Assembly: GCF_029852145.1 (NCBI RefSeq) | Contig: NC_079976.1 | Location: forward strand, 16,017,117-16,081,116 | Length of the DNA: 64,000 bases | Direction: 5' to 3' | DNA from: Microplitis mediator | Taxonomy: Eukaryota; Arthropoda; Insecta; Hymenoptera; Braconidae | Shown: one piece after another, positions 39,865 through 50,780 of the stretch | Numbering within the stretch: the first letter of the stretch is position 1 | Layout: each line of letters opens with the position of its first letter | Notes under the pieces: model-generated | Told to the model about the DNA's origin: nothing | Seen by the model: the letters and a program-made list of their open reading frames with translations, nothing else | Database searches by the model: none | Program-made: the position numbers and the translations under genes

Positions 39865-42345
39865 TAATTATATATAATTATATAGGGCCATTTTTTATAT
39901 ATATAATTTTTTTACCCGGATGAACATGAACAGACATGAACATGCCTGGCCAGGTCTGGTCAGACCCGATCATTTTTCATGTCTGATCAGGCCTGAAGAC
40001 TCATGCCTGTCCAGGTCTGATCATTTTTTCCCGGGTTGGTATAATCTTTTGGAAAATGCTATTAGACTATCATGTTAACAAATTAAATTATCAAATAAAC
40101 TTCTTCAAACTTGTCACGTGAAAGGACAGTTATTTTACCAACTAGATTCGAATTTTTAAAACTTTAGCTGACATCAGCTATTTAATTTTTGTGTCTTCAT
40201 GTTAGAACTAAAACTGCAATCTTAAGAATCAAAATTTAAATTATCAGTATTCCTTTGTTATTTGAATGAAATGAAATATTAACTAAATTTCCTTAAACTA
40301 TTATCTTAATAACTGTAACATCACATTCTTTTTTAAGACTAAAAATTTTCTATTGAATCCATAGTCAGCTCTTTGATTTGTTTGTCAAGAAATTAAAGCA
40401 CAAATTCGTATTCATTCGAATGTTTGATTGTATCAAAATGGTACTGCCAACGATACTGTCCAACGTTACTGAAATGCTGAATTCAGCTGATTACATTTTG
40501 GTAACGTTACTGAAATGTTGAATTTACCAGATTGTATTTTGGTACCGTTACCGAAATGTTGAATTCGGTAGATTGTATTTTGGTATATGTTTTAAAAAAT
40601 GCTATTAGACTATTATATTGACAAATAGAATGATCGACAAGAATTCTTCAAACTTTTCACGGGAAAGGACAGTTATTACACCAACTAGATTCAAATTCTC
40701 AAAATTTTAAGACGAGCATTAGCTCTTTAATTTCCGTATGCACATGTTAAAACTGAAACTGCAATTTTTAGGATCAAAATTTAAATTATCAGTATACATT
40801 TTTTATTCAAATCAAATGAAATATTAACTGAATTTTCTTAAACTATTATCTAAATAAGTGTGACATTACATTCTTTTCTTTGACTAAAATTATTCTATAT
40901 AATCCATCGTTAGCTCTTTGATTTGTTTGTCAAGGAATTAAAGCCCGAATTTGAATTTATTCAATTGCTCGATTGTATCAAAATGGTACTGTCAACGAAA
41001 CCAAAATGTTGAATCCGACAAAAAAAGACTTTTTGGTAACGTTACTGAAATGCTGAATTCAGCTGATTACATTTTGGTAACGTTACTGAAATGTTGAATT
41101 TGCCAGATTGTATTTTGGTACCGTTACCGAAATGTTGAATTCGGTAGATTGTATTTTGGTATATGTTTTGAAAAATGCTGATAGACTATTATATTGACAA
41201 ATTGAATGATCGATAAGAATTCTTCAAACTTTTCACGGGAAAGGACAGTTATTCCACTAACCAGATTCGAATTTTTAAAATTTTAAGACGAGCATTAGCT
41301 ATTTAATTTCCGTATGCACATGTTAAAACTGAAACTGCAATTTTAAGGATGAAAATTTAAATTATCAGTATTCATTTGTTATTTAAATAAAATGAAATAT
41401 TTACTAAATTTCCTTAAACTATTATCTAAATAAGTGTGACATTACATTCTTTTCTTTGACTAGAATTATTCTATATAATCCATCGTTAACTCTTCGATTT
41501 GTTTGTCAAGGAATTAAAGCCCGAATTGGAATTTATTCAATTGCTCGATTGTATCAAAATGGTACTGTCAACGATACCAAAATGTTGAATCCGACAAAAA
41601 AAGATTTTTTGGTAATGTTACTGAAATGCTGAATTCAGCTGATTACATTTTGGTAACGTTACCGAAATGTTGAATTCGGAAGATTGTATTTTGGTAGAAT
41701 ATTTTAAAAAACGCTATGAGACTATTATGATAACAAATTGAATGATCGACAAGACTTCTTCGAACTTTTCACGGAAAAGGACAGTTATTGTACCAACTAG
41801 ATTCGAATTTTCAAAATGTTAAGACTGGCATCAGCTATTTAATTTTTGTATGCTCATGTTAAAACTAAAACTGCGATTTTGACGATCAAAATTGTAATTA
41901 TTTATATTTATCTATTATTTAAATGAAGTGAAATATTAACCCAATTTCGTCAAACTATTATCAAAAAAAGTGTAATATTATATCATCATTTGAGACTGAA
42001 TTATTTGAGGCATTAACACAAAGTGTTACTGTTGTTACGCATGCTATAAAAAAACTTTAGGTAGCGTTACTGAATTATTCAATTGTATTGAAAAAATTTT
42101 GGTAACGTTACCAAAATGTTTAATCCAACGAAAAAATACCTTTCGGTAACGTTACTGAAATGGTGAATCTAGCTGATTGCATTTCGGTAACGTTACTAAA
42201 ATGCTGGATCCATCAAAAAATACATTTTGGTAACGTTACTGAAATGTTGAATTCGGCAAATTGTATTTTGGTAACGTTACCAAAATGTATAAAAGTTACC
42301 GAAATGTTGAAACCGTTTGAAAAAAAGTTACCAAAATGGGGAAAC

Positions 42346-42380
<35 letters not shown>

Positions 42381-42383
<3 letters not shown>

Positions 42384-43398
42384 GGTGATCCAAAAAATAA
42401 CAAATTTTTTTTTTTCTTCCAAACAGGTTCAAAAGTTTCATTTAGATAAAAAAAGACGCCTGTAAAAATTAGAGCTCTTAATATTAACATTGAGAGGTTC
42501 CTCATCGCACTTTTCTATTTTCCATAAGAATAACATGGGAAAAATTTTTTTTACGTCTTCTGATTTTTATAAGTAGCTAACGATACGTCATAGGAATAAT
42601 TGGCAGGCATGTTTTTGTAGGGAATTGAATGCTCTACAAAAAAAGATTCTTATCATTTTTTGAGGAATCTATTTGTTCAAAAGTTATTAGAGGTTGAAGT
42701 CGAATTCATATTAAATTTTGAGATTTTCTACTTTTCCGGCGAAACTATCAGACTTATTACGAAATATCATCAGACCTTTTTTGTAGACAATTTTATTCCC
42801 TAAAAGTTATTTTCAATAATGTTTTCTTGAATTCCGCATTGTTTTCTAGTTCTTTTAATTTTAATGTCAAGCTCTTAAAATGGATCAGAAGACTATTTTT
42901 TTATGAGCATAACATTAATATAAAAATAACTAGAAAACAATGCGGAATTCGAAAAAACTTTATTGAAAATAACTTTTAGGGAATAAAATTGTCTACAAAA
43001 AAGGTCTGATGATATTTTGTAATAAGTCTGATAGTTTCGCCGGAAAAGTAGAAAATCTCAAAATTTAATATGAATTCGACTTCAACCTCAAATAACTTTT
43101 GAACAAATAGATTCCTCAAAAAATGATAAGAATCTTTTTTTGTAGGGCATTCAATTCCCTACAAAAGCATGCCTGCCAATTATTCCTATGACGCATCGTT
43201 AGTTACTTATAAAAATCAGAAGACGTAAAAAAAATTTTTCCCATGTTATTCTTATGGAAAATAGAAAAGTGCGATGAGTAACCTCTTAATGTTAATATTA
43301 AGAGCTCTAATTCTTACAGGCGTCTTTTTTTATCTAAATGAAACTTTTGAACCTGTTTGGAAGAAAAAAAAAAAGTTGTTATTTTTTGGATCACCCTA
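42381..43398. mobile_element. Fold-back hAT-like transposon, TAGGGTGATCC ends
   Basis: It is a near-complete palindrome of 1018 bp between TAGGGTGATCC and GGATCACCCTA. The internal layout is close to that of 37896-38904 (for example GAACAAATAGATTCCTCAAA and ATGATAAGAAT words). It is inserted in an (AT)n tract, so its 8 bp duplication (ATATATAT) cannot be proved. Confidence 0.8.
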
Positions 43399-43422
43399 AT
43401 ATATATATATATATATATATAT

Positions 43423-44356
43423 TATAACGGTGGGCCCTGACTGCTCCGTGTCTAGCAGCCACGAACCACTGTTAAATTATAATTCCCGAGCTTAATGATT
43501 TATTAATTCAATTAGCGATTCAAGTCGATTTTCGCTGGTTCTGAAATTCGGGAACTTGATACTCTCGGGGGTGAGTCGGCTCGTCCTGAGCCGGACACGC
43601 GGCTGAAAATAAACTTAAATCTACAGGACTCTGGTGATAGTTTAAAATTAATACTCAATTAATGTAAATTATGTATTTTATTTAACCAACCCTTTATATA
43701 CAAGATTTCCCCTTAGTTTATATATGCGTGTGATTATTATTACAATTAACTTTTAGAGAATTACCGGGCGATATGCGCGGGAATATATCGTGGAAAATGA
43801 GAAATTGGCGGGAAATTTACCGCGTCGAAGAGAGAGAATTTATACGGGAAATATTATAGAATATAGATATATATGGGTGAGCAAATGTCGGGACTTACTG
43901 CAGGAATCGGCCTACGCTCCATCCTCCTGGTCCCTGGATGATCCACGTGGAGTTGGTAGAAATCTGGTTCTCGCAGCAAATTACCTCCTGGGAATTGTGG
44001 ACAATCCAAATCATTGTAACACTTGGTTTAATTTAACCACACAGAAACACAAGACTTAAAATCACTGGATATAGTAGCGTATTGAAAGAAGTAAAATAAT
44101 TTAAGAAAAAGCGACTGCTCAGAAAGCGCACTGGAGCTCAAGTGTCGTCTTAAAATTAATTGTCTCGGGTCAGCACCTCGTGTTGACCCCTCCCAATTAT
44201 GCGCAGTGACCAATTTCCGCATATCTGCTGCGCTAAGACTACCGCCAAGACTCAGCCGAACTCGCAAACGAGAAAATCATATGGGAGCGAGAGAGAGAAC
44301 AAAAGAAGCGAGAGAGCCTCACTCTCACGTCTTAAAATCGCTGCTGCACGGTTACA
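43423..44356 (-). repeat. Gypsy 3' LTR
   Basis: It matches 54568-55499 almost base for base; the only difference noticed is AAACTTAAAT versus AAACAAAT near 43617. Read on the minus strand it begins TGTAACCGTG and ends CCGTTATA. An 89-codon plus-strand ORF occurs identically in both LTRs and is antisense to the element, so I do not call it. Confidence 0.95.
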
Positions 44357-44506
44357 CTTCCCGTCGCCAGAATTGAGATTGGGGCTCGGAAGCTGAAAAG
44401 ACTAAATAATGTTAGGTGACAAGAGATGGAAATTGAAACATAAACTTTATTGGCTCAAAATACAAAAGAGAGTTTATGAAAGTGATGTTGTGCCCAAATT
44501 TGGCAA

Positions 44507-45220
44507 CTACTCCTCGGATGCGGGGTTTTCTTCACCATCGACTTCGATGTCCTCGCAAATGACGAGTAGGTCGGAATTGTCCGACATCTCATCAGGCTCT
44601 TCCGCCCGCTCTTCGGTATCTTCGGCCAGGGGATCCTTTTCATCCTCGGGTTCCTTGGGACCCATCTCCTCAACTGGGACAATAAACTCAATCTCTTGGG
44701 CAAGCTCTGGCTGAGCTTCCCGAGTTGGGACGACCGGAACGTAGCGGGCAACCTGCCTAGCTTCAGCAGGTGTCAACTCCGGGTCCCCCATTAGATCCCA
44801 ACGGGTTTTCTTAACCGCCTTCTGTACCTCGGGAGAGGACAAAGGGCGTGATGGTGGAACATAGTGTGGCTTGTAATATCTCGCAACACATGGACGGCCA
44901 GTCTGCTCTATCATTTTACCGAGGTTACAGCGCCTGCCCCAACGTTCGGAAGGTCCTGGTCGTACCGCGCAAGCGACCACAGTATGCATTGGCTGCGACC
45001 CCGCGGGTCGTACGGATGCCGCCGGAACAGGTGCTGGTGGAGGTAATGCCGGGGCAACACGTGGGCGGTGTGGTCGAGGTAATGCCACTCCTCGTCTGAC
45101 AGCCTCCTGTTGAAAAGCATTATTCCGTTCTCGTCGCATTACCGTGCGACAGTGGGTTTCATCCCGAAACCTCCCAGGTTCGCGAGCCATCCGCTCACGA
45201 ACTCTTCGCTCTCGTTCTTC
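44507..45220 (-). CDS. Retrotransposon third ORF, unknown (about 227 aa from ATG)
   Basis: This ORF follows the integrase. Its first ATG is at 45190, but its frame opens right after a strong splice acceptor on the minus strand (TTTGTTTCAG ending at about 45221), which overlaps the integrase stop region. A spliced mRNA could supply the start. The product is basic and Pro-rich at first (VAPALPPPAPVPAASVRP) and very acidic at the end (EEMGPKEPEDEKDPLAED). No signal peptide or membrane segment is visible, so it is not an obvious envelope protein despite its env-like position. No family was recognised. Confidence 0.55.
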   Translation of the reverse strand, partial: EERERRVRERMAREPGRFRDETHCRTVMRRERNNAFQQEAVRRGVALPRPHRPRVAPALPPPAPVPAASVRPAGSQPMHTVVACAVRPGPSERWGRRCNLGKMIEQTGRPCVARYYKPHYVPPSRPLSSPEVQKAVKKTRWDLMGDPELTPAEARQVARYVPVVPTREAQPELAQEIEFIVPVEEMGPKEPEDEKDPLAEDTEERAEEPDEMSDNSDLLVICEDIEVDGEENPASEE

Positions 45221-45233
45221 TCTCTGAAACAAA

Positions 45234-46469
45234 TTAAACAGTTTTCATCAGCCTCTGACTGCACCTGGGCAATTTTAAATCAGGTACATAATGATTGCCC
45301 AAAATTTTCCCAGCATTTGATTTTAACTCGACAACTGAAGGGCTGATGATTTTATTGACGATGGCTGGCCCCAAGAATTTGTTAGCCAAACTAGACGAAT
45401 ATTTATCAATTTTCTTACTTAATTTTCTGTTTGGGTAGTATACCGGATCACCCACTTGTAATTTAGGTGGCTCTGTAAGTCCCTTATCATGATATACGGC
45501 TTGTTTCTCACTTTCTACTTTCATGATAGCTTCAATTTTGTGTCGTAACTGATCAAGACGATTTACTCGATCGCGCCATGAATTATCATCTGAATCTAAG
45601 TCATCTATTTCTAGTTCGGTTATTTTACCCGACAGCCGTGGTTCTTTACCATGAACCAAATAATATGGCGACATATGTAATGAAGCATGGTAACTACTAT
45701 TATAGGCGAGCTGAAATTCACCTAAGTGCTCATCCCACGACGTCTGATCTTTCGAAATAAATGCCCGTATCATTGGTTTCAGAGTACGGTTAATTCTCTC
45801 AACCGGGTTACTTTGCGGGTGCGCGATCGCTGTAGGTACAGATTTTATTCCCGTTTCTTTTAAATAATCTTTAATTTCATGATTAATAAATTCTTTCCCA
45901 TTATCGGTGATTAAAAATAGAGGGTATCCCCAGCGTGAAAAAACGCGACGAAAACTTTTCTTTACATTTAATCCAGTCTGTTTACGAAGTCTAAAGACCT
46001 CAATAAATCGCGTATATAGGTCTTGTACTATTAACACATATTGATAGCCGGTTTTAGATCGCGGAAATGGGCCGGTCACATCAGCTGCAACAATGGCCCA
46101 GGGTTCAATTGGTTGTCGCGTGCGCATCGGCGCTTGAGACGAGGTCTGTTTATATTTGACCTTTTTACACGTCTCACAATTATCTACATACTCGCCTACA
46201 TCGCGATACATACCAGGCCAATAATAACGTGTACGTATCCGATGGTACATTTTATCGCGACCCAAATGTCCCGCGTCTGGCACATCATGGTTTGCTTTCA
46301 AAATATCGGGAATCTCGTTTTCAGTTAAAACCAATTTCCACGCGTCTTGATCATCTCTACATTCTTTTAGATAATCGGGTTTATAATATTCTAGTTTATC
46401 ATCATTATTTATTCGCCAATCAACAAAATTTTCCGGGTATTTTCTAACATTTGCTTTCTTTACGTCGTA
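45234..46469 (-). pseudogene. pol: Gypsy integrase (pol C-terminus)
   Basis: It starts with an H2C2 zinc-finger pattern (HDVPDAGHLG..CETCKK), then the DDE core: Asp in IVAADVTGPFP, Asp in FLITDNGKEF and Glu in SNPVERINRTLK. A C-terminal domain ends PDLKLPRCSQRL. The function is cDNA insertion. It is in frame with RT-RNase H upstream but cut off by a TAG at 46470-46472, so in this copy it would only be made by readthrough or from another copy. The first ATG of this part is not a natural start. Confidence 0.85.
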
Positions 46470-48086
46470 CTACGAGCGAACTTGAATATGTACAAAATCT
46501 ACACCTTTATTTTTAATTTCATCGAGGACTTCGGACCACTCCACGGGCTCCTGGTCCTCGTATAAGCGCGATAAGGCATCCGGGCCTTCGTTCTCGGTCC
46601 CACGACGGTGTTCAATCGTGATCTGGTGGGCCAAAAGTTCCATTGCCCAACGAGCAAGCCTACCGTTCGGGTTTTTTAAGGTATGGAGCCATTTTAGCGA
46701 TGCGTGGTCAGTAACCACAACAAACGGAAACCCTTCCAAATAACATCTTAATTTTCTTACGGCCCATACAACCGCCAAACACTCTTTCTCGGTTGTAGTA
46801 TAGCGTGTTTCGGCACCTCGCAACGGTCTACTTAAACATATTATAAGAAACTCTTTCCCGGTATCTGGTTCTTTTTGAACCAAGAACGCGCCTAGACCCG
46901 TATCACTCGCATCGATGTATAAATAATACGGAAGATTTGGCTGAGGTACAGCCAACGGTTTCGCGTTAACAAGAGCTTGTTTAAGATCTCGGAAAGCCTT
47001 TTCTTCCTCATCTCCCCACTTCCACTCAGTATTCACGCAACATAATTTATTTAGAGGTCCTTGGACCTTCGCGACGTTTTGTAAATGCCTGTGGTACCAG
47101 TTAACTAATCCGCAAAAACTGCGTACCTGTTTTCGAGTCGTTGGACGCGGGAAATTCGCGATAGGCGCTATTTTTTCAGGGTCAGGTCGTAGACCCTCTC
47201 TATCTACTATAAAACCAAGAAATCTCACCTCAGACCTCGCGAATTTACATTTTCTTGGATTTATTAATAATCCAGCCTCGCGAAATATTTCAAAGACAAG
47301 GGTCAAGATAGCTTTATGTTCGCTATAGGTCTCGCTTATTGTTACCCAGTCATCCAGATACGCGAAAACTTTATCTATCCAAGACCTCGGTAAATTTCTT
47401 TTGTGTACTCTATCTACAAAACGTTCACGGAGCTTATCCATCGCTTTTTGAAAAGTTGATGGTGCACCCGCGAGCCCATAAGGCATACGAACCCATTCAA
47501 ATTTCCCCCTACCCTCTACGGAGAAGGCAGTGTAGGGAATGGACTCCGGTGCCATTAAAACTTGATGGAACGCCTCCTTGAGGTCCATCGTAGTTATATA
47601 TTTTGCGTCATGTAAAGCACTTAGAATACGTAGCATATTTGGAAGAGGGTGAGCGGGTAAAATAGTATATTTGTTGATTGGTCGATAATCGACGCAAAAA
47701 CGCCAATCACCAGAGGCTTTGGTCACCATGACCGGAGAACACGACCAGAAACTGTTACTGGGCCTTATATAACCCTTCTCGAGCAGCTCGTCTATTTGTT
47801 TATTTAATTCCGCCGATATAACAGGACTACGCCGATATGGACGGATTTATATGGGTTTTATTCCCGGCTGTAAAGTAATCGTATGCTGCACGAGGTCAGT
47901 TAGACCTTGGTTCGGTAACTCCGCGAATTTGGACATTTCCGATTTTAAAAATTCATCAAAATCTTTTTGTTGATCAGAAGTTAGTGATTGACAACGGGTT
48001 TTATTATCATTACAATTAATTAATTGAAAAGGATGACTTTCATCAGTGCCTTTAAATTTCCAAGTTTTATTTGCACAATCGATTAA
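46470..48086 (-). pseudogene. pol: Gypsy reverse transcriptase and RNase H
   Basis: Reverse transcriptase motifs: DWRFCVDYRPIN, TTMDLKEAFHQV (first catalytic Asp), MPYGLAGAPSTFQ, and VFAYLDDWV, the YxDD box. RNase H follows: LYIDASDTGLGAFL, TTEKECLAVVWAV and FVVVTDHASLKWL. Upstream a linker (FAELPNQGLTDLV, HTITLQPGIKPI) leads from the protease. A TAA at 47847-47849 breaks the frame within the linker. All parts share one frame with the protease once the TTAA-flanked insertion is discounted. Confidence 0.9.
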
Positions 48087-49178
48087 GGGGTTATATCCAC
48101 TTGTGATTTTCAAAAAATCGAATTTTTTTTTGTCATTTTTTGAATGTACATATATTCAAGAATATTCTCTGAAAATTTCAAATCGATCCGACAATTAGTT
48201 TCGGAGATATGAGCGTATTAGTAAGGACGTCTCCGAGCGTTCGAAAGTAGGCAGAGCGCGAGCCGGAGTAGCAGCTATTTCTCGTAGCCGCTATACTTTT
48301 GTTCTCGACTTATATTGTGTTTGGGACCCTAAAATAATAATACAAAAGGTCTAGTTTATACTTGAAACCTATGTTGAGGAATTTTAAGATAAAAATATGT
48401 GAATTCATCAGTTAAAAGTGATTTCCACGTAGACAAGTTGTGTTTGTGCTCAGTTTGTGTATTTCTCAGTGTGTAAAGTTCAATTAATTCAAGTAAATGT
48501 TATTTGAGTGCTATGGGATTATCACTTGGACCCAATGCTCATTCCTACGCGAGTAAAGACGACGCAGAGCGCATCTCAATTTCGGACGCAATAGCGCAAG
48601 GGTCGACGCGCGAGGGGAGAATGGCTCGTAGACAACAACAATTAAACATTTTGGAGGCAAACGACGAAGCAGAGGGTTCCTCTTATGATTCTGGAATAGA
48701 TGACACGATGTAAGTTGAAAAAAAAAAATTTTAATTTAGTGTAAATCGTTCCCGAAACTTTAAACGCGTTTATCTCAAAACCGTGTTTTCAGAGTCGGTG
48801 AGCAAAATTTCTCCGAAACCGCTAAACCGATCGGTTTGAAATTTTTACACGACTTACTCAGATATATTTTTCAGGTAATGATCGATCATTACCTGTATTT
48901 ATTTGATACAAAACTAAATATTTTTGGTTTTTGGTTTTCAGATAATTTGGACCAGAGATATCTTGCTCACCGCCAAGCACCTTTTTTTGGAGGTCTCTCC
49001 GCAGATCATCTACAGGAGCTAGGGGATCCAATATTTTTTTAAATAAACCGCTGATTGTTAAAGTACATTAAATTCTGTTTAAGTACATTTTTTCCATTAA
49101 TGTATAAAATAAAATGCCTCTTGGAAAAAAATTCACAAAAAAACGCGTTTTTTCTGCCTCGCAAGTGGATATAACCCC
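48087..49178. mobile_element. TTAA-flanked (piggyBac-like) element inside pol
   Basis: The termini are GGGGTTATATCCACTTG and its exact inverse, with TTAA on each side (48083-48086, 49179-49182). Removing 1096 bp restores a single pol frame, which confirms insertion after pol was laid down. It carries a 69-codon plus-strand ORF (48504-48713) ending at a GTAAGT donor, and two TTTCAG acceptors (about 48875, 48941), so it looks like a shortened transposon with gene-like structure. No transposase catalytic motif was seen. Confidence 0.85.
48504..48713 (+). CDS. Exon-like ORF in TTAA element (hypothetical)
   Basis: The product starts MSAMGLSLGPNAHSY and has an acidic, Ser/Asp-rich end (SSYDSGIDDTM). 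A DACGAT|GTAAGT-type donor lies at its end and T-rich CAG acceptors follow. Transposase N-termini are often acidic and low in complexity, so it could be the first exon of a decayed transposase. It could equally be a captured exon or chance; no family was recognised. Confidence 0.3.
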   Translation: MSAMGLSLGPNAHSYASKDDAERISISDAIAQGSTREGRMARRQQQLNILEANDEAEGSSYDSGIDDTM

Positions 49179-49182
49179 TTAA

Positions 49183-50770
49183 TAAGCCAAATTGGAGAGC
49201 GAAATCCATACCCAGGACTACTGAATAGCTCAGGTCCTCGAGGACACTCAGATATTGCTCTCCGGCTATTGTACTGATTTGAATAATGAAAGGAGCCCCA
49301 CCGATAGTTTTGCATTCGGTGTGGTTCGCGAGAAGAACTCCCCGACGGTTCGTATCGTCTGATTGTAATTGACCAGAGCTTAGCTCACGTATTTGGTCAT
49401 AAACTCGCCGATTGATATAGGACCTTTCACTTCCCGTATCAATTATACCGTTTACTTGCACCCCGAATATCCAAATAGACACAGGTATTCGTGCTGTAAT
49501 TTTAGGTGGCGCTGGACCAGTACCGGAATAAAATTTGGTCCGAGATGCAATACGATTGGCGACACGTGAGGGTAATATTTTATCTTTAAATATTTCTGGT
49601 AAATACGACGCGCGTGGGGATGAAGGACCAGATGGTGGAGAGTCAGTTAACGCGGGATCTTCAGGTTCAAAACCTGGATCCAATTCTTCCTCCCACGTCT
49701 CTTCGGTCTCCTCATTATTTTCGAGTGGCTCCAATCCACATAAATATGGCACCCCAGGAACATTAACGGAACCTGGTTCCTCAGATTCATCAGAACCAAT
49801 TGACTCAATGAAATCACTAACTTCAAAATTTTCCAAAAGATTTAGAGGAACTTCATAAGAATTATCCCGATTAAAATTTTCATAAATATCTTCGATTAAA
49901 TTATTAGAATCTGGTAAATTAACCGTGGGCTGTGCTTCTTCCCTCAAGCCTTCCCATCGGTTAATTTCGTCAGTATTTAAAACAAATAAATTATTTAAGA
50001 TGGGGCAATCTTTATTTAAAACGGAAAAATTATTAAAAACCGATAACCCGTTTACGTTATCGTATATTTTGCAAAATTCCGAGAAAGTGTCTTTCTCGAC
50101 ACACCTATCCTCTACTCTATCACCACTACTAATATCATCTTCATTCTCGAAGCTAATTAAATCATCTACTTGTTGATTAGAATTATTTTCGACCGTAACT
50201 CGGTCGCGTAGGTCGATTAAATCGACCTCAGTCTCAAATTTATTACTATTAAATATATCGGAGCCAATACAGTTTAAATTTTGGTTTTCTAAAATAATAT
50301 CACCGATTTGTTCACCACTGGTTAGAACAACTTGACCGACAGTACTCTCTATGCTGTCAGGTCTTATAATTAAATCTTTCTCAATTAAATTTTCATTAAT
50401 AATTTCCTCAAACGAACCGACAGTACGCACCGAGCCGCCGTCTGGTTCTAAATTTAAATTTATTAAATCTTGTAATTTATTTTCTTCAATCGGGTCGACA
50501 GTACGCACCAAGCCGCCGTCTGACTCCGGATTTAAGTTTATTAAATTTCCAACATTAAGATATTCAATCGGGTCGACAGTACGCACCAAGCCGCCGTCTG
50601 ATTCGGGATTTTGATTATTATTAATTGCAGTTTTCTTAAATTTAGTTGGTTTGTTTAACCAGTTCGCGTGTGAATTATGACTACTAGGACTCCAATTTCC
50701 CCATATTATTTGTTCCCTAGATCTTCTGGATTTCGCGCCCTTTCTCCTCGGGGAATAGGAGGGCGAAATT
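49183..50770 (-). CDS. pol: Gypsy pol N-terminus with aspartic protease
   Basis: This frame is entered by -1 frameshift from gag at 50772-50778; it has no ATG in a suitable place. The N-terminal third contains three tandem repeats of about 26-33 residues with the core DGGLVRTVDPIE (about 50400-50612). A long acidic, Asn-rich linker follows. The aspartic protease has NGIIDTGSERSYI (catalytic DTGS, about 49425-49460) and closes with SVVLGMDFALQFGL. It cuts the polyprotein. The reading frame then runs into the TTAA-flanked insertion. Confidence 0.85.
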
Positions 50771-50780
50771 AGTTTTTTGA
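50769..50780 (-). promoter_or_regulatory. -1 ribosomal frameshift site between gag and pol
   Basis: On the minus strand, gag ends TCA AAA AAC TAA. The heptamer A AAA AAC (plus 50772-50778) is a classic slippery site. Slipping back one base gives AAA AAA CTA, exactly the pol frame. Confidence 0.85.

Larger units (their letters stand above)
37406..40035. mobile_element. CCCGGG-ended element with tRNA-like core, copy 1
   Basis: The ends are CCCGGGAAAAAATGATCAG and its inverted copy, about 2.63 kb apart. Subterminal zones are arrays of TGATCAGGCCTG, CATGCCTGTTCATG and AAGCGTTAAATAC words. A tRNA-like core lies at 37775-37846. The flanking satellite shows the empty site: TT occurs on both sides (37404-37405, 40036-40037) where unoccupied units have it once. 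About 1.96 kb of its length is due to two nested fold-back transposons, so the original element was about 0.65 kb. No ORF. Confidence 0.8.
36000..42345. repeat. Satellite array of about 560 bp units
   Basis: The landmark ACATTACATTCTT recurs at about 37111, 40318, 40863, 41439 and, altered, 41973; a degenerate unit precedes at about 36612. After subtracting the 2632 bp of the inserted CCCGGG element, the spacings are about 575, 545, 576 and 534 bp. Each unit ends in several TTTTGGTAACGTTACTGAAATGTTGAATT blocks whose core GGTAACGTTACC is a perfect palindrome. No protein gene was seen. Confidence 0.75.

Noticed and set aside
36000..42345. CRISPR array
   Set aside because: Repeats are long satellite units or irregular words without regular short repeats and unique spacers, and the sequence is eukaryotic.
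43790..44059. An 89-codon ORF present identically at 54933-55202
   Set aside because: It lies inside the two LTRs, antisense to the retrotransposon, and is duplicated only because the LTRs are. No family resemblance.
44199..46447. Plus-strand ORFs opposite integrase and ORF3
   Set aside because: They are shadows of minus-strand pol and ORF3, whose motifs are clear.
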